In this document: in pieces, positions 8,338 through 18,113 of the stretch | Position numbering within the stretch: the first letter of the stretch is position 1 | Layout: every line of letters starts with the position of its first letter | Origin: Palsa-360 sp963710315 | Lineage (GTDB): Bacteria; Acidobacteriota; Terriglobia; Acidiferrales; UBA7541 | Assembly: GCA_963710315.1 (NCBI GenBank) | Contig: CAVPZW010000006.1 | Coordinates: forward strand, 434,001-498,000 | DNA length: 64,000 bases | Reading direction: 5' to 3' | Made by a program: the position numbers and the translations under genes | Notes under the pieces: model-generated | Told to the model about the DNA's origin: nothing | Database searches by the model: none | Seen by the model: only the letters and a program-made list of their open reading frames with translations

Positions 8338-10101
8338 ATGCTCGCTTTCGAACTTCTCCTGGCGATTGTCCTTCTGGTGGTTTGCAGTTTCCCCGCCGGC
8401 TTTCTTCTCACCCGTAAATTGCGGTGGAGTCCCATGGAGAAACTCTGCGGGTCGATCGGCGCATCCTTCGTACTCCTGTATTTGGTATTCGGGACCATTT
8501 ATTGCCTCACTCCGGCCGGGGCTGACATGCCGCGCAAGCTGTTGGCGCTCATCTCCATCGCTTCCCTCGGTTTGGGCATTGCAGTCTGGGGGGATATCGC
8601 GCGGCTCTTCAGGTCGTTTCGAGTCCGCCAGTCTATCGCAGGCTTCTCATTCTTGCTGCTTTGGACGCTTGTATTCCTGGCCATGATCCGCAACTATTCC
8701 GGCGCGTTTTGGTATGGCGACTGGCTGGAGCATTTCCAGCGCACCCTCTTTTTCCTGCATCACTTTCCGACAAACTCTCCGATCATCATGGGGTACCGGC
8801 TTCCCGCCAGGCCTCCCGCCATGAATCTGCTGGCGGCCTTCTTCCTGGGACAGACCGCGGACCGATTCGAAGTTTTTCAGGTGATTTTCTCATTCCTCAA
8901 TTTGCTGATGTTTCTGCCGTGTTGCCTGATGATGCCGGCGCTGGTCGGACCGCGCAGGACTTCCGTGTGGCCGCTGGTCGCGGTGTTTGCCTTAAATCCC
9001 ATGGTGATGCAGAACGTCACCTACACCTGGACCAAGGCGTTCACGGCATTTTACGTAATCCTGGGACTGTGGTTTTATTTGGCGGCGTGGAGAAAGAACG
9101 ATCGCTTGCGGATGACCGCTGCGTTCCTCGCATTAGCGATGGGGATTCTGGTGCACTATTCCGCCGCACCGTACGTCTTGTTCCTGACGCTGCACTATCT
9201 GTTCCGCGTGTTTCCCAAACGAGCGCACCGCTGGAAGGAAATCGCGACCATCGCCGCTAGTTGCGGCTTGCTGCTGGCGACGTGGTTTGGCTGGTCGATG
9301 GCCGCCTACGGGGCCCATTCGACGCTGGCCTCCAATACCAGCGTCACTTCCAGCCAGCGATACCAGGGAAACAATCTGGTGAAGATGGCGGCGAATGTGT
9401 TCGATTCCATCGTGCCCGTGGTAGTGCGGAACCATCAGTACCTGGATGGTTTCAAACATCAGGGATTCCTTGGAAACCTTCGCGACGATGCCTTTATTTT
9501 TTATCAAGCCAACCTTGTCTTCAGTATGGGATTGGTCGGTGGGCCGATAATTCTTTGGCTGCTTTATGGCGCCCTCCGCCAGCCTTCCCGGCCCGGTTCG
9601 ACGCGCTGGTTCTGGTTGGCAATGATTTCGTTTTGCGTCCTGGCGGGCATTGCTTCCGTCGGAGAGAGGGATCCTCTAGGCGTGGCTCACGCCACCCTGC
9701 TTACCGTGGAAGTCCTCGGATTATCCATGCTGGCCGGCATGTTTCCATTGCGCCGGGCCCTACTGACCCTGGTGATTGCCGGATGCCTGCTGGACTTTTC
9801 CTTCGGAATACTTCTGCACGCGCGCGTGGAGAGCGTGGAAAACACTTCGCAACGGACAGTCTTCCCAAGCCTCAGCGAAGTGATTGGCAAAAAACAGCCA
9901 GCGCCAACGCCGGACTCCCTTTCGGAATCGGCCTGGACCAATTGGATTCTCAAACACCAATACGCTCAGCTCGTGGAACTCTCCCAGTCTCATGAACTTC
10001 CGCCGCCGTCGGCCAGACCCAAATTCAAAAATGGTTCGGGCTCGACCAGGAATTCTGGCACGGATGGTATTCACGAAATAATGGCACGATCGGCTTTCTA
10101 G
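8338..10101 (+). CDS. polytopic membrane protein, GT-C glycosyltransferase-like (probable 3' frameshift)
   Basis: A 587-residue membrane protein with about 12 hydrophobic segments. A charged loop (RNYSGAFWYGDWLEHFQRTL) after the first helices resembles the first periplasmic loop of GT-C enzymes, which use polyprenyl-linked sugars. No precise family can be named. The last 30 residues (from about SARPKFKNGSG) look unnatural. The overlapping frame from 10023 reads IQKWFGLDQEFWHGWYSRN, then GTIGFLGDH, then a membrane helix, and stays open to 10355. A single missing base near 10021, beside an AAAAA run, would give a protein ending at 10355. Whether this is mutation or sequencing error cannot be decided here. 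Confidence 0.7.
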   Translation: MLAFELLLAIVLLVVCSFPAGFLLTRKLRWSPMEKLCGSIGASFVLLYLVFGTIYCLTPAGADMPRKLLALISIASLGLGIAVWGDIARLFRSFRVRQSIAGFSFLLLWTLVFLAMIRNYSGAFWYGDWLEHFQRTLFFLHHFPTNSPIIMGYRLPARPPAMNLLAAFFLGQTADRFEVFQVIFSFLNLLMFLPCCLMMPALVGPRRTSVWPLVAVFALNPMVMQNVTYTWTKAFTAFYVILGLWFYLAAWRKNDRLRMTAAFLALAMGILVHYSAAPYVLFLTLHYLFRVFPKRAHRWKEIATIAASCGLLLATWFGWSMAAYGAHSTLASNTSVTSSQRYQGNNLVKMAANVFDSIVPVVVRNHQYLDGFKHQGFLGNLRDDAFIFYQANLVFSMGLVGGPIILWLLYGALRQPSRPGSTRWFWLAMISFCVLAGIASVGERDPLGVAHATLLTVEVLGLSMLAGMFPLRRALLTLVIAGCLLDFSFGILLHARVESVENTSQRTVFPSLSEVIGKKQPAPTPDSLSESAWTNWILKHQYAQLVELSQSHELPPPSARPKFKNGSGSTRNSGTDGIHEIMARSAF

Positions 10102-10852
10102 GCGATCACACCGCAGGCGATTCCGGAATGGGCGCAACGATTCTGTCATGTGTGATGGTAGCGCTGGCCATCGGCCTAGCGGGCCTCTTGCAGCAGCTTT
10201 CCACCACCTCTTCTTCGGAAAAAGTCTGGCGCTTTGCCCTGTTTCGGGGGTCGCCAATACCACCCCGGTCAGCAAATAAGCTGGGGCAATCTGCCGCCTC
10301 CGAAGCCATGCGCCACAAGAAGTGCCCCGCCCGCCCAACTGGATCACAAATGTAAAGATTACATGCCTAACCGTCCGCCCCTTAGAAGACCGCAAAGCAG
10401 CAGCCATCCGCAAATTCCAAACCTCATCAAATGCTGGCCAGACGGCTGTGGATTCTCGCGCTCTGCCGCGGGCCAGTGGAGCAGATCAGGATTGGCCGGC
10501 GAATTGCGGCTTCCACTTGGGCATAAGTGACGATTAGGAATCACTAAATAATTGCATTCGCCATCACATCGATCCGTGACGCACATCACATCTTTAAACA
10601 ATTGGCCATGAGAGAAGTGTACAATTGTTTTTGACCGCGCGCTGAACCAGGATTGAAAGTACGATCTGGTGCTTCGATGCAGCGGCGAATGTAGGCCCAA
10701 GGATTGCAATCGGCGTTTTCAGCATCTTCCTTATGAATGATGCCTGCATCCACACCGCCAGCATACGCGATCCACGCAGTTGCGCGTGAGGAAGATACCT
10801 CGCGCCACTTCTGCGGCGTTAAGCAGTCCACATTCTTAGGGGGTGACTTGTA
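10102..10852. other. intergenic region upstream of the first TonB receptor
   Basis: The first 250 bases contain the out-of-frame tail of the preceding membrane protein gene (open to 10355). 10586-10864 holds a protein-like reading frame on the minus strand, and 10596-10630 a 9-bp inverted repeat, both entered separately. AGGGGGTG just before 10853 serves as ribosome binding site for the TonB receptor. No clear promoter was identified. Confidence 0.4.
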
Positions 10853-10864
10853 ATGAATATTCAC
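10586..10864 (-). CDS. possible small ORF or gene remnant, unrecognised
   Basis: A 92-residue reading frame from a GTG at 10864 looks protein-like: CLTPQKWREVSSSRATAWIA, then AGGVDAGIIHKEDAENADCN, then PWAYIRRCIEAPDRTFNPG. Its Trp-rich, mixed charged/hydrophobic character differs from the usual antisense shadows in this genome. No family was recognised. It overlaps the first bases of the divergent TonB receptor gene by 12 bases, and the open frame continues antisense into that gene. It may be the 3' end of a truncated gene. No Shine-Dalgarno is obvious, so it could also be chance. Confidence 0.3.
   Translation of the reverse strand: MNIHYKSPPKNVDCLTPQKWREVSSSRATAWIAYAGGVDAGIIHKEDAENADCNPWAYIRRCIEAPDRTFNPGSARGQKQLYTSLMANCLKM
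10596..10630. repeat. 9-bp inverted repeat AAACAATTG / CAATTGTTT
   Basis: Perfect 9-base arms at 10596-10604 and 10622-10630 flank a 17-base loop, about 220 bases upstream of the TonB receptor gene. It could be an operator or part of a terminator; a run of T follows on the plus strand. Function is unknown. Confidence 0.35.
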
Positions 10865-13800
10865 TGGGTAAGATTTAATATAATAAGAGCAATTCGGGTG
10901 ATGGGTGCAAGTGTAGCGATATTCTTGTTCTGTCTGCCCGCGTTCTCGCAGGGCAGTGCCGGCCGCATTCTCGGAACCATTACGGATTCCAATGGCGGCG
11001 CGATCGCCGGCGCCACGGTAACCGTTCTCGATGTGGACCGAGGCACTTCGCGGACTCTGACCACAGATGACTCGGGCGCGTTCAACGCTCCGAACCTGAT
11101 TCCCGGCAACTATAGCGTGCGCGCCGAGTTCAAGGGGTTCAGTACCACCGAGCGCAAGAACCTTAAGCTTGAGGTTGCCCAGGAACTTCGCGTCGATCTG
11201 TCGCTCCAGCCCGGCGAGCAGGCGCAGACTATCACCGTGACCGAGGAACTCCCGCTCATTGAAACCTCCAACGCGGAACTCGGCGGAACGATCGAGAACA
11301 AAGTAATCAATGACCTGCCTTTGAACGGCCGGAACTTCACCAATCTGCTGAATCTGCGCCCCGGCGTCACCAAGTATGCCGGCAACTCCGCCTGGACACA
11401 GAGCTCCAACGGCTTGCGCCCGCACGACAATGTTTACATGGTGGATGGCACCAACAGCACCGATCCCTGGATGGCCCAGAGCATGATGAACGCGGTGATG
11501 GCCGCGGGCGACGCTGGAACGATGTTGCCCATCGACGCTATCGACGAATTCAAGACTATGGAAAACCCCCGCGCGGAATATGGCTGGAAGCCCGGATCGA
11601 TCGTCAACGTCGGAATTAAGTCTGGCCAGAATTCCATTCACGGATCTGCCTATGCATACGGCCGGTCAACCGCCTTTGATGCTCGTGACTATTTCAACGA
11701 CACGCCTGCTACCGACCCGACTGCGTGCAGCCCCGATCCGACCCCTTGCACCAAAGCACCGGTCGAACTCAAGCAGTGGGGCGGCAGCATGGGAGGAGCC
11801 ATCAAGAAGGACAAGCTGTTCTACTTCGGCAATTTTGAGACGCAAAACTATAGCGTGGGGAATCCAACCATTCACTCTATGCCGATCACTGGCACGACTC
11901 CAACTGACATCGCAGTAACTCGCAAAGGAACTGCGGCGAGCCTGGTAGGCGCTTGCCTAGCTGCGTTGCCAGCCAATGGGGGGACGGGGGTTACGGCGCT
12001 GAGCGCACAGCTCGCCGGCCTCGACACGTCTTGCAATACCCAGCCGAATTATCCAGGAGTGTTCTGCATACCAGGCCTAAATGCCATAACGTGCGGACCC
12101 AGCGGAACCCTCGGAACCGGCACGAGTAGTGTCAACCAGGACACTTCGCTTGTCAGCCAAAGCAAGATTTATTCCGGAGTGGGAAAGCTTGACTATCACA
12201 TCAACGACAAGAACTCGCTCAGCGCGATGTATTTCAGGAGCCCCGGAAGCGGCACGTTCGTGGACGATTCCACCAACGAAATTTCATCAAAGTGGCTGAC
12301 GGTCCAGAATGCCTACTCTCAGGTGGTCTCGGTGGGCGAAACCTGGGCCCCAAATTCCCTGTGGGTCAATTCATTCCGCTTTGGCTACTCCGAATATTAT
12401 CAAACCTTCACCACCCCGGATGCCAACCAGAATCCCGCAAATTACTCTTACAACGGCGCCACCTACAACCTCTACACGGGCCAGACCGATTCGGCCTACT
12501 TCGGATTTCCTAGGACACGCATCAGCCAATTTGGCGGCTACGAGCTGGGACTGGCATGGCCCAAGACGGTCGGGCCCGACAGCGTCTGGCAATTCAACGA
12601 CAGCGTCTCGTACTTGCACGGGAAACATACGTTCAAGTTCGGCGGCGAGGTGCTGATCGATCAAAGCAGTAACAACGTGGCCAACAATACCAAAGGCTCC
12701 TTCAAATTCCCCACTTTGACGGGCTTCTTTGAGGGCACTCTCAGCCAGGCCACGATTGCCACCGGCAATTACGCGCGTCAGATGCAAAATGAGGGCTACG
12801 CCGTTTTCGCGCAAGACGACTGGCGCATTACGTCCAGACTCACGGTAAATCTCGGACTGCGGTATGAACTCAGCACCGTCATCAAGGAAAAGAATGACTT
12901 GGTCGGCAATTTCGAGCCGGCCGTGGGCCTCGAACAAGTCGGCAAACAAATACCTTCCCTCTACAACGGCGACCACAATAATTTCTCGCCGCGGCTTGGT
13001 TTTGCCTGGGACGTTACAGGCAACGGCAAGACAGTGGTTCGGGGCGGCGGAAGCATCATGTACGAGCAGCTCAGCTATGACATGATGATGGCGTATAACA
13101 ACCTTTGGGGATTGAAATCGATTCCCACCGGAGCGAACCTGTATGCGAACGGCGTCTCCCTTGGCACTGCCGGCGGCACGATCAACAATTCCGCCCTCCT
13201 CCTATTTGGCACCCAGGCTCTTGGATTGGTCAATGGGGTCGTCACACCCGGATCCATCGACGCCAATTGGATCAACAACTCGTCCACCACACCACTCTAT
13301 AACTTTTCGTCGGCCGCCTGCGGCGATGGCAATCCAGTCCCAGGGGTTGCCACGACTCCGCAGCCTTGCAGCATCCTGGCCATGGACAGGAACCTGCGCA
13401 CTCCCTACGTGGGCGCCTGGTCATTGGGCATTCAGCGCGCCCTCACCAACAACCTCTCCCTGGATGTCAATTACGTCGGAAACCACGGCACGAAGTATCC
13501 CGGTTTGGCCGATATTAACCAGCCAACGGTTGGAGCCGGATGGACGGCGCCGGTCAAGGCTGCTTGCATCGCTGACCCGAACCCGGCCGACGGAAATTGT
13601 GCACCCGATACGGTTGCTGAAGTGAATGCCCAGCCGTTCCATACCAAGTACCCGTATCTGGGCAACATTTTAATGCTGTCCAACAACAACCACTCCAACT
13701 ACAACGCCTTGCAGGTAGCGCTGACCGAGCGGACCTCGCACGGCCTGTCCTTCGTGGCGGGCTACACGTACTCACATTCCCTTGGGCAGACTCCGGACAA

Positions 13801-14629
13801 CTGGAATCAGCCAACCCCAACCGACAGTACCAATGTGAAGGGCCTGTACGGGACGACCCAATTCGATATGACCCATGTGTTTACGTTTTCGACCACTTAT
13901 GCGATCCCCGGCATGAACGCGCCGGGACAGATCCTCAAGGGCTGGTCGGTTAACTCCATCGTGACACTGGAGAGCGCGACACCCTGGAGCGTCAATGACT
14001 GGACTACCGACTTCAGCGGCACTGGCGAGATCGGCAACCCAGCCGGTGTTCCTGGCGGATCAAACGCACAAGGGGAGCAATGGGATTTCTTCGGCAATCC
14101 CATTGACTTCAGGACGACAGAGTCGTTGGCTAATACCAACGGTGGCTGGCAGACTGGAGGCGGTGGACTACCTTACTTCGCCGGCACGAGCAACTCCACG
14201 TGCCTCGCGAGATCAGCTGCTATGGGTCCATTAGCGATTGCTTCGCTCACCAACTTGGGCTGCTACGTTTCCCTGAACGGAAAGTCGGTTCTGGTGCCGC
14301 CGCCCTACGGGAGCTATGGAACCACGGCCCCCTATATGTTCCGCGGCCCCGCGTATGCCAACGTGGACTTTTCGGTAACCAAGGTGTTCAAGTTCAAGGA
14401 ACGCCTCTCGGCTCAGTTCCGGGTCGAGTTCTTTAACATTTTCAATCACCCAAACATGTCCAATCCCTACGGCGGACCGGGGGGCAGCAACACGTACACC
14501 GACCCTTCAGGAGATGCGGGAGCGAGTTTCGGCTTTCAGCCATCTACATCCGACGTCGTCAACTCCAACCCGGTGCTCGGCTCGGGCGGTCCTCGCGCCA
14601 TGCAGCTGGGCTTGAAGCTGATCTTCTAA
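10853..14629 (+). CDS. Oar-like TonB-dependent receptor with carboxypeptidase-regulatory N-domain
   Basis: A 1258-residue outer-membrane protein. The signal peptide ends about FLFCLPAFSQG (residue 34). A carboxypeptidase-regulatory-like fold follows (GRILGTITDSNGGAIAGATV), then a TonB plug domain near residues 130-250 (LPLNGRNFTNLLNLRPGV), then a long beta-barrel. It ends LGLKLIF with the aromatic C-terminus of outer-membrane barrels. The start has AGGGGGTG seven bases upstream. This architecture is hugely expanded in Acidobacteriota and is thought to import glycans or peptides, or to act in adhesion. No substrate-specific neighbour is present, so the ligand is unknown. A strong terminator follows the gene. 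Confidence 0.92.
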   Translation: MNIHWVRFNIIRAIRVMGASVAIFLFCLPAFSQGSAGRILGTITDSNGGAIAGATVTVLDVDRGTSRTLTTDDSGAFNAPNLIPGNYSVRAEFKGFSTTERKNLKLEVAQELRVDLSLQPGEQAQTITVTEELPLIETSNAELGGTIENKVINDLPLNGRNFTNLLNLRPGVTKYAGNSAWTQSSNGLRPHDNVYMVDGTNSTDPWMAQSMMNAVMAAGDAGTMLPIDAIDEFKTMENPRAEYGWKPGSIVNVGIKSGQNSIHGSAYAYGRSTAFDARDYFNDTPATDPTACSPDPTPCTKAPVELKQWGGSMGGAIKKDKLFYFGNFETQNYSVGNPTIHSMPITGTTPTDIAVTRKGTAASLVGACLAALPANGGTGVTALSAQLAGLDTSCNTQPNYPGVFCIPGLNAITCGPSGTLGTGTSSVNQDTSLVSQSKIYSGVGKLDYHINDKNSLSAMYFRSPGSGTFVDDSTNEISSKWLTVQNAYSQVVSVGETWAPNSLWVNSFRFGYSEYYQTFTTPDANQNPANYSYNGATYNLYTGQTDSAYFGFPRTRISQFGGYELGLAWPKTVGPDSVWQFNDSVSYLHGKHTFKFGGEVLIDQSSNNVANNTKGSFKFPTLTGFFEGTLSQATIATGNYARQMQNEGYAVFAQDDWRITSRLTVNLGLRYELSTVIKEKNDLVGNFEPAVGLEQVGKQIPSLYNGDHNNFSPRLGFAWDVTGNGKTVVRGGGSIMYEQLSYDMMMAYNNLWGLKSIPTGANLYANGVSLGTAGGTINNSALLLFGTQALGLVNGVVTPGSIDANWINNSSTTPLYNFSSAACGDGNPVPGVATTPQPCSILAMDRNLRTPYVGAWSLGIQRALTNNLSLDVNYVGNHGTKYPGLADINQPTVGAGWTAPVKAACIADPNPADGNCAPDTVAEVNAQPFHTKYPYLGNILMLSNNNHSNYNALQVALTERTSHGLSFVAGYTYSHSLGQTPDNWNQPTPTDSTNVKGLYGTTQFDMTHVFTFSTTYAIPGMNAPGQILKGWSVNSIVTLESATPWSVNDWTTDFSGTGEIGNPAGVPGGSNAQGEQWDFFGNPIDFRTTESLANTNGGWQTGGGGLPYFAGTSNSTCLARSAAMGPLAIASLTNLGCYVSLNGKSVLVPPPYGSYGTTAPYMFRGPAYANVDFSVTKVFKFKERLSAQFRVEFFNIFNHPNMSNPYGGPGGSNTYTDPSGDAGASFGFQPSTSDVVNSNPVLGSGGPRAMQLGLKLIF

Positions 14630-14660
14630 CCGATCCATTCGGATCGATCTGGAAATAAAC

Positions 14661-14697
14661 AAAGGGGCCGTCCTGGACAAGCCAGGACGGCCCCTTT
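14661..14697. terminator. rho-independent terminator hairpin
   Basis: A perfect 16-bp stem (AAAGGGGCCGTCCTGG paired with its complement) closes a 5-base loop (ACAAG) 31 bases after the TonB receptor stop. The stem itself starts with AAA and ends with TTT, giving a short U run in the plus direction. Confidence 0.88.
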
Positions 14698-15321
14698 GTA
14701 TTGCTGCAGCCGATGTAGCAAGCAGGTTGGACAGGAACCTGTGTCTTCCCGGTGTTCTTATTGGTGCCCCAGATAGCCTTGATTTGCAGGCGCCGTTTGT
14801 TTGTGAAATTGGAATAGGAACACGAACGCCAGCGAATCTAAGCTGATCAAAAAGTTCCCCGGCATCCCCGCTGACCTGGCCGCCGTTTTGCCACCCCGTT
14901 TTCCGCGCGCTTCCCTGCCCTATTCCCTGCCAAATTATTAAAAACTTCTAAGGAGGCGGCTCGCTCTTCCTTAAGAATTTAACATTTCAGCGCCAACACT
15001 TTGCGCGCCGCGATCGCTCTCTGGAAATTGGCGGTGAGCCCATCCAGCCTCTATTTCCGCGCCAATTCACGCCTAACTCCCTATTGCATGCGAGGTTAAG
15101 AATCGATCCAACGGAAAGCACGCCGCTCCGCAAATCAATTTCATGCGCATTTTGAATTTCAGCTAAAGCTAAATCACAAAGTGGACGATGAACTGCATGT
15201 GTGAATTGCGAGAGTGTGGCTTTAAGTAGACCGTTCGGAAAATGGATCCCTCGCAGACAAGTGTCCGGCAGGGCAACACCGTTCTTCACTTGAAATTGTT
15301 TATCGCAAACAGGGTGGTGCA
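14698..15321. other. intergenic region upstream of cheA
   Basis: About 620 bases with no convincing coding frame; the minus-strand open frame here has no protein-like character. A short imperfect hairpin (TAAGGA / TCCTTA) lies near 14950-14975. The cheA ribosome binding site is GGGTGG at 15312. A promoter for the che operon is expected but was not pinned down. Confidence 0.4.
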
Positions 15322-17640
15322 ATGGACGATCTGATTAAGGACTTTCTGGTCGAAAGCAACGAGAACCTGGACCGGCTTGACAGCGAACTCGTGAAGCTGG
15401 AAACCGATCCGTCTTCCCAAGATCTCTTGTCGAGCATCTTCCGGACGATCCACACGATTAAAGGAAGCTGCGGCTTCCTGGGATTCAGCAAACTGGAGAA
15501 AGTGGCACACGTGGGCGAAAGCCTGCTGTCCCGCCTGCGCGAGGGAAAACTTTCCCTGACGCCGGAATTTACCACCGGCCTGCTGGCCATGGTGGACGCC
15601 ATTCGCACCATGCTGGGAGAAATCCAAAACACCGGGCAAGACGGCAACGAAACCTACCCGGATCTCATTGCAAATTTGAACAAGCTGCAAACCCAGGGCC
15701 AGGAGCCGGCTTCGGCCGCACCCCCCGCTTCTCCCGTGCCGCAGGAGCCTTCGGCAATCAAGCAAGAGAAAAGCAGCCCCGCAAAATCCACGCCGCAAGC
15801 GTCAGATGCGGCCCGCACGGAAGTAGCGCCGCCAGCGCGTCCGGAACCAGCGGCCCCAGCGGCTGCGGCGCCCGAGGAAGCTTCCGCGGCGCAGCACCCG
15901 CAGGAGGAAGCGCGTGCGGCGAGCGTGCCTGGGGAAACCATTCGCGTTGACGTGCACCTGCTGGACCGGCTCATGAACCTGGTAGGCGAACTGGTGCTGA
16001 CGCGCAATCAAATCACGCAGTTCTCCGCGCGGCAGACCGATCCCAATCTAGTTAGCCCCGCGCAACAACTGAACCTGCTGACCAGCGAACTCCAGGAAGA
16101 AGTGATGAAGACGCGCATGCAGCCGATCAGCACCATTTTTGACAAGTTCCCGCGCGTGGTCCGCGACGTGGCCATGGGCTGCGGCAAACAGGTGCAGATT
16201 GAGATGATTGGGAAGGAAACGGAGCTCGATAAGAGCCTTCTCGAAGCCATCAAGGATCCGCTGACTCACATTGTGCGCAATTCCGTGGACCACGGAATCG
16301 AAGCACCGGATGTGCGCGCGGCACGCGGCAAGCGGGCCGAGGGACATTTGAAATTGCGGGCGTGCCACGAGGGCGGCCAGGTAGTGATCGAAATCACGGA
16401 CGACGGGGCCGGCATCGACACGTCCCGCGTCAAGAACAAGGCTCTCGAGCGCGGGCTGATCACTCCACAACAAGCAGCCAACATGAGCGAGCGCGAGCTG
16501 CTGAATCTCATCTTCCTTCCCGGATTTTCCACGGCGGAGAAAATAACCAACCTTTCCGGCCGCGGCGTGGGCATGGATGTGGTCAAGACCAACATCGACC
16601 GTGTGAATGGCACGGTGGACATCCACAGCACCATGGGTTCGGGAACGACCATCAAAATCAAGATTCCATTGACGCTGGCGATTGTCCCGGCACTGGTTGT
16701 GGTGTGCTGTGGCGAACGCTTCGCCATCCCGCAAGTCAGCCTCTCCGAGCTGGTGAGGATTGAAGCGGACGCGGCAAACTCCAAAATCGAATTTGTGCAT
16801 GGAGTGCCCGTGTATCGGTTGCGGGGACGCCTGTTGCCGCTGGTGTACCTCGATCAAGCCCTCAAACTGGAACGAACCCCCGAGAACGCAACATTGCAAG
16901 GGGCCGCCGCCACCATCGTGGTATTGCAGGCGGACGACCGCCAGTTCGGCCTTGTGGTGGACGAGATTATCGACACGGAAGAAATTGTCGTCAAACCGCT
17001 GGGCAAGAAGCTGAAAGGCGTCAACATATTTGCCGGCGCAACCATCATGGGCGATGGCCGGGTGGCGCTGATCATCGACGTACTGGGCTTGGCTCAGCGC
17101 ACCAACATCGTGTCGGAAGTCCGCACTCGTTCCGCCGTCGCCGGCCACGACCAGGCCGCGGAATCCGAGGCGCAAAAGGGCAATCGTCAGGCGCTTCTGC
17201 TGATTCAGGTTGGCCAGCAGGGCCGCATGGCAATACCGCTTTCGCTAGTCGCTCGTCTGGAAGTGTTTGCCTTGAGCGCGGTGGAGCATTCCGGGTTTCA
17301 AGACGTTACGCAATATCGCGGCGAGATCATGCCCCTGCTGCGAGTCTCCGACATCCTGCAACTTGGCGCGGGTGACGGAGAGGCGGACGTGCACAACTCG
17401 CTTCAGGTAGTGGTCTATTCGGATAAAGGCCGAAGCGTGGGCCTGGTGGTGGATCGCATTCTCGACATCGTCGAGGAAAACGTGGTGATTCAAAATCCGT
17501 CGCAACGCGAAGGGATCAAAGGCTCGATGGTCATTCAAGACCGCGTGACCGACCTGTTGGATATCCCGTCGGTGGTGCATTCAGCCCAAATCAATTTTGA
17601 CCAGGAACAGGCTCCAGTGGAGGAGCTTGCACTGGTATAG
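15322..17640 (+). CDS. cheA: chemotaxis histidine kinase CheA with two CheW-like domains
   Basis: A 772-residue CheA. The Hpt domain (about 1-105) has the phosphorylated His44 in RTIHTIKGSCGFLG. An Ala/Pro-rich linker (about 120-200) replaces a recognisable P2 domain. The dimerisation helices begin near 205 (LLDRLMNLVGELVLTRNQI). The ATPase has the N box (THIVRNSVDHGIE), G1 (DDGAGID) and G2 (GRGVGMDVVKTNI). A CheW-like P5 domain occupies about 445-590 and a second CheW-like domain about 625-760 (LLLIQVGQQGRMAIPLSLV). There is no C-terminal receiver. It phosphorylates CheY and CheB in response to receptor arrays. It is first gene of the che cluster, 11 bases before cheW. The tandem CheW tail is less common. 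Confidence 0.96.
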   Translation: MDDLIKDFLVESNENLDRLDSELVKLETDPSSQDLLSSIFRTIHTIKGSCGFLGFSKLEKVAHVGESLLSRLREGKLSLTPEFTTGLLAMVDAIRTMLGEIQNTGQDGNETYPDLIANLNKLQTQGQEPASAAPPASPVPQEPSAIKQEKSSPAKSTPQASDAARTEVAPPARPEPAAPAAAAPEEASAAQHPQEEARAASVPGETIRVDVHLLDRLMNLVGELVLTRNQITQFSARQTDPNLVSPAQQLNLLTSELQEEVMKTRMQPISTIFDKFPRVVRDVAMGCGKQVQIEMIGKETELDKSLLEAIKDPLTHIVRNSVDHGIEAPDVRAARGKRAEGHLKLRACHEGGQVVIEITDDGAGIDTSRVKNKALERGLITPQQAANMSERELLNLIFLPGFSTAEKITNLSGRGVGMDVVKTNIDRVNGTVDIHSTMGSGTTIKIKIPLTLAIVPALVVVCCGERFAIPQVSLSELVRIEADAANSKIEFVHGVPVYRLRGRLLPLVYLDQALKLERTPENATLQGAAATIVVLQADDRQFGLVVDEIIDTEEIVVKPLGKKLKGVNIFAGATIMGDGRVALIIDVLGLAQRTNIVSEVRTRSAVAGHDQAAESEAQKGNRQALLLIQVGQQGRMAIPLSLVARLEVFALSAVEHSGFQDVTQYRGEIMPLLRVSDILQLGAGDGEADVHNSLQVVVYSDKGRSVGLVVDRILDIVEENVVIQNPSQREGIKGSMVIQDRVTDLLDIPSVVHSAQINFDQEQAPVEELALV

Positions 17641-17651
17641 GAGCGCAGTCG

Positions 17652-18113
17652 ATGAGTTCGACTCAGCAGTTCTGCACATTTTTTCTGGATGGACACATCT
17701 TCGGCGTGCCGGTGGAGCAAGTGCGCGAAGTCATCCTGTTTCAGGAGATGACTCGTGTGCCGCTGGTGCCGCCGGTGGTGCGCGGATTGATCAACTTGCG
17801 TGGCCAGATCATCACGGCCGTCGATCTTCGCCGGCGGCTTGGCATGAGCGATCTGCCCAAGGGCGTGCTGCCGATGAATGTTGTAGTGAGGACCGAGGAC
17901 GGCGCGATCAGCCTCCTTGTTGACGAAATCGGGGATGTAATCGAGGTTCAGGACGACACCTTCGAGCCTCCTCCGGAAACGCTGCAAGGACCGACGCGCG
18001 AGGTGGTGCGCGGAGTTCACAAACTGCCCGACCGCCTGCTGCTGGTGCTGAATATCGACCGCGCCGTGGATCTCGGCGATTTGACGCTTCGCCAAGGATT
18101 GGAGGCGGCCTGA
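17652..18113 (+). CDS. cheW: chemotaxis coupling protein CheW
   Basis: A 153-residue single-domain CheW. FFLDGHIFGVPVEQVREVI near residue 10, VRGLINLRGQIITAVDLRRR near 43 and LLVDEIGDVIEV near 88 match the two five-stranded barrels that couple chemoreceptors to CheA. It lies directly after cheA. Its stop codon TGA shares its last base with the ATG of the next small gene (TGATG), indicating translational coupling. Confidence 0.95.
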   Translation: MSSTQQFCTFFLDGHIFGVPVEQVREVILFQEMTRVPLVPPVVRGLINLRGQIITAVDLRRRLGMSDLPKGVLPMNVVVRTEDGAISLLVDEIGDVIEVQDDTFEPPPETLQGPTREVVRGVHKLPDRLLLVLNIDRAVDLGDLTLRQGLEAA

